From: Physcia stellaris
Lineage: Eukaryota > Ascomycota > Lecanoromycetes > Caliciales > Physciaceae
Length of the DNA: 64,000 nt
NCBI GenBank assembly: GCA_018902385.1
Contig: JABSSW010000043.1
Location: 248,001-312,000, forward strand
Direction of reading: 5' to 3'
The notes beneath the pieces are model-generated. The model saw only the letters and a list, made by a program, of their open reading frames with translations. It ran no database searches and was not told where the DNA came from. Below, piece by piece: positions 57,821 through 64,000 of this stretch; the first letter of the stretch is position 1, and the number at the start of each line of letters is the position of its first letter. The translations under genes and the position numbers were made by a program.

Positions 57821-59397
57821 TCATGCAGCTTCATTACCTTGCCTTTGAATACCCGTTGCAGTCGCGGTGCTAGGTTGATCGTTGTTCCACGTGAGGTAAG
57901 TATGGTCGCCAAGCTTCCTGTGAATAGTCAGAAACTACTGCGTTGAGAACTGAGATCGGGACTTACCGCGGTTTTATGAGATGCGCGACTGTGAACAGTG
58001 CTCCAAGAAGAACGCAAATACCACCAACGACCACATATGCAATCCCTAAGAAGGGGTTCTTCCCTCCGATCACGGTCCGAGTGGATATCAGAATCGATTT
58101 TGTGCCTCCGTACTCGGTGACTGGGAATGCTACTCGATGTCAGGTTTGTTTGCTTTGTTTGCGAGAAGTACTCACTGTTCACAATGTCTAGCTGGTACAT
58201 GCCGCACTTCATCGTCTGGTCGTCGTTCCGTAATGCCAGCTTACTGAAAGCGGGAAGGCCTGCTGTTCTCATCCAGACTTGAAACTCTTCATCTTCCTCC
58301 AGATCAGGCAGATTGTCTTCGGTGTATCCCTCCGGCCACTGCTCTTGCCAATTAGGTGGGACAGCGATATCTTTTGCCTTATATTTAGTCTTCCCATACA
58401 AAGCTTTGTCGCTATCCCAAGCTATACCCTTGTTGGTCATATCATATGTCTGGTTATCACGATTGTCTCCCTGAACATTCACGTTCACAGGGTCGTTGAA
58501 GGAATCGTTGAATAAAGAGTTGGCGATTAGACCGCAAGGATAGTAAGGTTTTCCGTTGCCATCCACTCGAAGAGGATCACAGGAGCCAGATTTAATGGTC
58601 GACACTGATACTGCTTCACCCTTCAACTGATCTGTATCCAAGGATTTCACATAACGGCGGTGGTTTTGGTAAAAGTTGGTTAGGCGATAATAGAGCAGGA
58701 CGGGAGGACCGATGTTGTTAGGAATGGGGAATTGGAGGGTGCAAATCGGCGTTGGATTCTTGGCTCTACCGCCCTTGTATTCGTGATCGGTCTCGTTTCT
58801 AGTCTTCCATTTCACCTTCTGATTCTTGATATTGGAGCAATTTGCGTTTGAGGATTTGAAAGATGAGGAAACTTTGTTACTCGGGACATTGGTGAACTCC
58901 GATCGAGCAGACTTGGTGCACTCGGAGTAGTCTATTGATAGCTCTTCGACCTGTGACATAACACGGATTACTGAGGACTCCCCGTATCATTGGCCTCTCA
59001 GCCATTCGACCTTTTGCTAACCTGCGAGCTTGCATATAATAGAAGGCCACCTATAGGAGCGAATATGACTCCTATCAAGAAGAATAGCGGCAGCACTGTT
59101 TTGGGCGTCAAGATGGGTCTGACAGTAATTCATTAGCCTCAAGCCCGAGATGGGGTCTGAGTGTGAGGGTATTGAAGGGCTCATACTGCCATGCTTTCAA
59201 GCGTTGTTGCCGGAAAGCGGTATCTATATGGCATCAGAATATCACCGACAGGCACCGAGGGTCTGAAGAGCCGCTCGTCTCAACGTAAGACAGGTGGGCT
59301 TACTTGCTGGTCTTCTACTCTTGACCTTCTTCTGGGTATCATTGGCAGGATCCTGCCCATCTACTGAGTCGGTATGGGTGGCCGCAGTCTGTGACAT
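57821..59397 (-). CDS. Cdc50/Lem3-family P4-ATPase beta subunit
   Basis: Chaperone and regulatory subunit of phospholipid flippases in Golgi, endosome or plasma membrane. Minus-strand exons are 59397-59304, 59223-59187, 59118-59022, 58950-58176, 58129-57967 and 57917-57821, closing to 420 aa. Features in order: basic Ser/Lys-rich cytosolic tail, [20 protein letters not shown], first membrane helix ([20 protein letters not shown]), a large luminal domain with several N-glycosylation sites and Cys pairs ([33 protein letters not shown]), [11 protein letters not shown], second membrane helix ([20 protein letters not shown]) and [16 protein letters not shown]. Five introns of 46-80 bp. Family identity is clear. 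Which of Cdc50, Lem3 or Crf1 it matches is not decided. Confidence 0.93.
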
Positions 59398-60438
59398 GTT
59401 GGCTGTAACGACCTCATCCAAGCGCAAAGATAGAGAGAGACTGAGAGCCTTTGCAGAAATGAGAGAAGATTTGACTGGGGTAATACGTCGCTCGAAGGTA
59501 ACCCGCTGCTGCGGCCAGGGTCCACTTCCGGACTAGGGCTTGGCACAGGAATGGTCTTCTGCCTTACAGTATCACCCGGCACAATCAAGCTTGCGAGCCA
59601 TGAGTTGGACAGTAATATACCGCAAGATGATGAAACGAGCTGCCTTCGAAGTGGAATAAGCCTTATGCTATTACTAGATCTTGACATACGTCTGAAGAGC
59701 TGTTTCACGCTATGCGAAGAGGTGCTATGCGAGGACGTATCAACGCTATGCGAAGACGACGCCAGTGTGGACTTTGTACCCTCTTCGTCATGAACGCGAA
59801 GACGAAGTAGCTGCTGCACGTTTGGAGAGATCCACAAGATCGAGACTGCAGGAGGTATCGAAGCACGGCACGATGTTTACACGTATGTGGCGAAGATGGG
59901 TTAATGTATCTTAACTGCAATCACTAGCTAAGATTGCCCCTAACGGCAGATACATACAAGCGAGTCGTACTCAGTCAACTCCTACTGCCTTCTGTTTACA
60001 ATCTGATATCAACAACGCCTGCTTCCCTATTCGATTCGATCCAATCTGGTGCATCAAGCAATGGCTACCCCGGGGCCGTGAACAAGGGGTGGGTATCTGA
60101 GTGAAGAAAACGGAGCGCCTATGCAAGCCGTGATAATCCATAGTGGAGAGTTGATTTCGAAAAACTCCAAGCCGAAAACATGACAAAAGATAGTAGACTC
60201 GGTACCGAATATACATAGCAACTAGGGACCATACGTCAACTGCCCCAAGTCAATGCGATATCCATTGACGAGCGACCTCTTGGTGGAGCAGGTGGTGACA
60301 AGGCCAAAAGAATGTAAGTGCTGATGTTATATAGACCGTGGATGTAAATGAAACACAAAATGAGCTGGTAATCATCGAAACATGTTGGGAACAGTGAAAC
60401 AATTGCGCGAGCCTCATGACAGGTGTCGCATGTTGAGC
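59398..60438. other. Intergenic region upstream of CDC50
   Basis: Contains promoter of the Cdc50-like gene and the 3' flank of the SWIRM gene. A Ser-rich frame lies on the minus strand (59,361-59,837), with short imperfect CTATGCGA repeats at about 59,710-59,755. No supportable gene. Confidence 0.45.
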
Positions 60439-61761
60439 TCAGAGATACTTGTTGAAATGAGAATCGTCAAGCCACCCAACTTTCTCAAAAGCGGCGAAAA
60501 GCTTGCTGGCCTTGTTGACGTCAATCTTGCAGGCCTTCTGAGCATCAGTCTTGCGAAAGTGTTTGCCAACTCGCAGTGCATTGAGGCGAGCCTCGAAGAT
60601 GCGGCGTTTACTGCAGAGGTATTGGGCGCAGCTCAAGCGGAGGGTCTCTGCAACCTTGACCTCAGACGGATGAAGGAGATGACGATCGACGTCGTTGGAA
60701 TGATTGTATGGGTTGTTGCTTGTCCAATCAGTTTTAAGACCAACCGGGCTGTCGTCGAGGGTGGCGAGAGAAGGCGAGTAGTCAGGAAGGGAGCCGTAAT
60801 CCTTATCATCGCGTTTTGCAACCGGCGCACGTACTTCGGGCGTCTCCGATCGGTTGATAGTAGCTTGGGCGACAGGTTTTGCCTTTGGTAGAGACTTGGT
60901 GAATGCTTTGAAACCCGGAGTACGCGGTAAAGCTTTGTCAGGATACTCAAGATCCTCGACCTCTGGTGATACTTTGGGTGTAGGCTTTGGAGTGCGTCTC
61001 GGTCGGTCGATTGTAACTGCTGCTTCGACCGAAATGGCTCTCTTCCGTGGCTGCCTAGGTTGACGTGGTGCGATGGGTCGAGGCTGAATAGCCTGGTACT
61101 TGGGCTGTCCAGGGGCGGCACAGATACGCTTGGTTTTGCGGTAGAGTTCTTCTTCCTCTTCACGTTGTCGCTTCATGTAAGCGCCAGGGTTCTTGTTGTA
61201 AGAACGTCCAATGGTAGGCATACATGTCACGGCAAACCTGTACTCCTCACGAGTAGGAGGCTTGACCTTGCGGCTGAATTTGTGAACAGTGTCTGCCATG
61301 TGCTTTGAAATTGCATCTTCTACCGCTTTCTTGAACGGGACCGACGGGAATAGAGCTTGTTGCACATGGCTCTCGGGGCCATTGCCCGGGAACAAGACTG
61401 GGTCTCGCCTATTGATTGCCGGACCCTCTTGAAGAGCAAGGTCGCCCTGCTTATTGTGCTCCTTGGTCACTTTCCCTGCCCATGGCGAAACTGGTGGGGA
61501 AAGCAGCTTGTTGACCAGCTCCGGGGCAATATTATCTTTTTCCATCGCAGGGAGAATATTGTCCATGGTGAAGCGGCTCGAAAAAGGAGGAAGAGTATTT
61601 TCCGGGCTATAGGAGGCAAGTCGATTCGATTTGGAGGGTGGCGTGCTCGTTGGACTGCGCAGAGCGCTGGCTTGAGGAGGAGACATGAGGCTACGGATGG
61701 ATGGTAGCTGGGTCATGTTGGAGGAAGTTGATGGTTTGTTGGGGTTGGTAACGGAATCCAT
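60439..61761 (-). CDS. SWIRM-domain protein (Fun19-like)
   Basis: Probable chromatin-associated protein. Single open frame of 440 aa from the ATG at 61,759-61,761; the frame extends upstream only to a TTG. The N-terminus is Ser/Pro-rich (LMSPPQASALRSPTSTPPS). A central region carries SYNKNPGAYMKRQREEEEEL and a Lys/Arg-Pro-rich stretch that may be a nuclear signal. The C-terminal about 95 residues form a SWIRM domain: LLHPSEVKVAETLRLSCAQY, LCSKRRIFEARL, FRKTDAQKACKIDVNKASKL and FAAFEKVGWLD. SWIRM domains bind DNA or histones in Swi3, Rsc8, Moira and LSD1-type complexes. This domain order resembles yeast Fun19 and fission-yeast relatives. Confidence 0.85.
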   Translation of the reverse strand: MDSVTNPNKPSTSSNMTQLPSIRSLMSPPQASALRSPTSTPPSKSNRLASYSPENTLPPFSSRFTMDNILPAMEKDNIAPELVNKLLSPPVSPWAGKVTKEHNKQGDLALQEGPAINRRDPVLFPGNGPESHVQQALFPSVPFKKAVEDAISKHMADTVHKFSRKVKPPTREEYRFAVTCMPTIGRSYNKNPGAYMKRQREEEEELYRKTKRICAAPGQPKYQAIQPRPIAPRQPRQPRKRAISVEAAVTIDRPRRTPKPTPKVSPEVEDLEYPDKALPRTPGFKAFTKSLPKAKPVAQATINRSETPEVRAPVAKRDDKDYGSLPDYSPSLATLDDSPVGLKTDWTSNNPYNHSNDVDRHLLHPSEVKVAETLRLSCAQYLCSKRRIFEARLNALRVGKHFRKTDAQKACKIDVNKASKLFAAFEKVGWLDDSHFNKYL

Positions 61762-63620
61762 TTGATGGAAGGGGTTGTATTTGTCGGTGGTTCTGTAGAT
61801 GGAATTCGATGGAAGATATTGGTCAACGATGATTTGTAAGGGGTTGAAGGGGGGAGCGGTTTGTGGCAAATGCGATACTGACGTTGACGAATGGAGGCCA
61901 AGTCAACGGATTGGATGACGGATTGCTCCCTGATGATTAGACTGATGACCTGCACAGCAAACGATGGTGGACGCAAGGAGGAGGAGAAGGAAAGAAAGTG
62001 GGTGGGAGGAGAATAGAAGAGTCGTGTGATGGGTCGAGGCGGAGCAATTGGAGCCTTGTGAATGTGAGTCAAGGCGACATTGACTCTATTAAAGCCGAAA
62101 CGGAGTCAAGGCAGCAAACAAAGAAAAACGCAAAGTGTTGAAGGAAAGGTTGAATTGAGGGAGCATGTGAATGGCAAATGGGTCTCTGCCACATGATCGT
62201 AAGCGCTGTTCTGCCTACGGGAGAAGACAATGGGGAGTGGAGTGAATGGTGATTGGTAATTGGTCAATGGGACTTTGCCATCAGCCGGATTGGTCACCAT
62301 GTCCTTTGATGGCAATTGGCAGCTGGGCCCAACAAGAGCAATAATAATCCTCTAAATCCAAATGGTGAGTCACTATGCCTGGCGTTGGATGGATGGTGGG
62401 AATCATCATCATATGAAAAGCGGGAACAGAGTCGAGCGATGTCAACCATTCTTAGCGTGCATTGGACCCTGAACCGCTCTCCTGTCTCAGTCTTGGCGTC
62501 AGATGGAACTTGGCCACACTCTCTCTAGTCCGCCATCGCTTCCACTCGCTTCGGGCGCTGCTCTGCATGAACATAGGTCCACCTGTCTGTGCCTCAACAA
62601 TACCAAACATAATGACTGGTGATGAATTGGGTCCAATTCAGGTGCAATGAGCCGTCGCTTTCCATGCTCATCCATCCATTATCGCATTGGGTCTGTCCGT
62701 GTCCGAATGACGCGTCAAAATGGGGTCATGGCACTCAACAAAATCGACAAGTGACGGCTTTATGTGCCACTAACGCCGATCACAAGCCCATTCTCCTCAC
62801 ACCCATTGCCCAAATCCGGGGCGTTCAATGGAAGAGGGGGAGATGAACCAGGTCCCGAGGCACCCTTCACACCCGGATGAACCACCACCATGAATCTTAC
62901 GATTCTGTTGAGGGGGAGGGGGAGGTGGAGAAGGTCCGGAGATGACCAGGGTCACCAGGACAGGACAGCTGCCTTGGGCCGTTGACCGGGCTTTGGCAAT
63001 TCAACGAAACAATTGAGAATTAGACGCTACGCGGGCTGCTAAGCCGTCTCCGTTGTTAACTTGGGTAGGAGGTAAAATTGACTGCGCCTTTGCTGTCGGC
63101 CGTGTTGATGTAGCCTGGTTCAAACCTTGAAGCCCACTTTCGTCAATATCCCCTTTTTGGCTTTTCTGATAGATGGCTGAACGCGACCGCTCAACCGACA
63201 GGCACCAGCTCAGTTCTGGATCCCCCAATCGTTCACGGAAGCATTGTGCTCGGACGTTTCATGTCCTGGATCAGTGTCGCTGAACTTTTATGAAGACACC
63301 AACCGCTCACTAGCGTACATATTTGCGCCCACTCATGCAATGTTGAAAGGTGTAAATCCATCTCCCTGACATCAGGAAAGAGGATAACAGACAAGGTCCG
63401 CTCAAATGCTGTGATGATCGACGCAAGGTGCAAAGACAGACGGGAAAGATCATACAAGAATAGAAAGATCCTGTGCCCCGCGGGGATGCTGGCTCCGATG
63501 CCGCATATGCTCGCTAAGGGTATCCAGTGCACGAACAAGGAGGAACTGTCCATACCATCATCCAAACCCGAGCTAGTGTAAGCGCCAGAGCCATGAATCG
63601 GCTGGTCGATCATGTCAAAT
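61762..63620. other. Intergenic region upstream of SWIRM gene
   Basis: Long region with no recognisable gene, only short frames. Around 62,248-62,320 several ATTGG motifs (CCAAT on the minus strand) are clustered. It includes the promoter of the SWIRM gene and the 3' flank of the zinc-knuckle gene. Confidence 0.45.
62248..62320 (-). promoter_or_regulatory. CCAAT-motif cluster
   Basis: ATTGG occurs repeatedly within about 75 bp (GTGATTGGTAATTGGTC, CGGATTGGTC and CAATTGGC). On the minus strand these are CCAAT boxes, about 500 bp upstream of the SWIRM gene ATG. They may bind the HAP complex; this is inference. Confidence 0.3.
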
Positions 63621-64000
63621 TCAAGCCGGGCAGGCGGACTGAATGTGTCCGGGTTGTTTGCATTTGTAGCAGACACGTTCTGACGAGGCCTCCGTGGGAC
63701 AATCGCGGCTGAGGTGACCGACTTCTCCACCTGATCTCCAGTTAGCCTGAACAGTCAAGAGAGACCGAGGGATCTATCACAATTGTAGCATTTTTGACCT
63801 TGGGTACAATCGCGACTCATGTGACCGTAGCCTGCGATGATCAGCAGCGCTCCAGTAACGAGCCAGTGCGGAATGCATACCTCCGCATGAGTAGCAAGTC
63901 TGGCCTCCGCGACCACCACTTCCGTAACCGCCGCCGTAACCGCCTTGGTTTTGCCCATAGCCTCCATAACCACCTCCACCTTCGGTACAGTTACGCGCGA
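63621..64000 (-). CDS. CCHC zinc-knuckle nucleic-acid-binding protein, Gis2/CNBP type (partial)
   Basis: RNA- and single-strand-DNA-binding protein with tandem CCHC knuckles; yeast Gis2 binds mRNA and affects translation and stress granules. The 5' part lies beyond the window. Minus-strand exons are 64000-63881 (partial), 63831-63781 and 63730-63621. A Gly/Tyr-rich stretch (YGQNQGGYGGGYGSGG) precedes three knuckles: CYSCGGYGHMSRDC, CYNCGEVGHLSRDC and CYKCKQPGHIQSAC, then PA and stop. Introns of 49-50 bp split two of the knuckles. All junctions keep phase. The longer open frame 63,233-63,730 on this strand is a different frame and not used. Confidence 0.9.

Noticed and set aside
63233-63730. 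165-aa minus-strand open frame at the zinc-knuckle gene
   Set aside because: It reads the last exon of the Gis2-like gene in a wrong frame; the CCHC frame ends at 63,621.

Overview
The window comes from a filamentous ascomycete (Pezizomycotina). Short GT-AG introns of about 45-90 bp interrupt most genes. The gene set includes a velvet regulator of VeA type, an ERG4-type sterol reductase, an AA9 polysaccharide monooxygenase, a Cdc50-type flippase subunit and a GID5/ARMC8 subunit. Species cannot be decided from the sequence.

Positions 1-11,402 are an AT-rich block of dead transposons. A 7.5-kb Ty3/gypsy element with two 170-bp LTRs and a 5-bp target duplication (GATGT) sits inside older AT-rich DNA. 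It is followed by a 5'-truncated Tad1-like LINE that ends in an (AATC)n tail. The block has an extreme base pattern: reading by eye I found only one GG and one CC in 11.4 kb, while CpG and CpA remain common. The LINE has also lost almost all CT/AG. The two LTRs differ only by transitions, nearly all at CpT. This looks like a repeat-directed C-to-T process acting at CpC first and then CpT, unlike classical RIP, which targets CpA. It is the most interesting signal in the window. It ends abruptly at the LINE tail, next to the orphan 3' end of a protein-coding frame.

Positions 11.5-16.1 kb are gene-poor and hold a 210-bp (TCC)n tract and a (TTCC)n tract. From 16.1 to 32.8 kb the genes are dense: GID5/VID28 (-), a Pho80-type cyclin (+), a Ubp3/USP10 deubiquitinase (-), an RNF10/Mag2 RING protein (+), ERG4 (+), an unknown conserved-looking ORF and a MYND zinc-finger ORF (+). 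Three are ubiquitin-pathway genes, and three intergenic regions carry an exact TCACGTGA palindrome. Positions 32.8-39.5 kb are gene-poor, with small candidate exons near 34 kb.

From 39.6 kb come veA (+), which carries a one-base frameshift inside the velvet domain, a BTB/POZ protein (+), a coiled-coil protein (-), an F-box-like protein (+), a flavocytochrome b2-type lactate dehydrogenase (-), the Tad3 tRNA deaminase subunit (+), an AA9 LPMO (+), a secreted M43 metalloprotease (-), Cdc50 (-), a SWIRM-domain protein (-) and, cut by the window edge, a Gis2/CNBP CCHC zinc-knuckle protein (-). Exon coordinates were derived by reading GT-AG sites and checking phase. Where the phase could not be closed this is stated.
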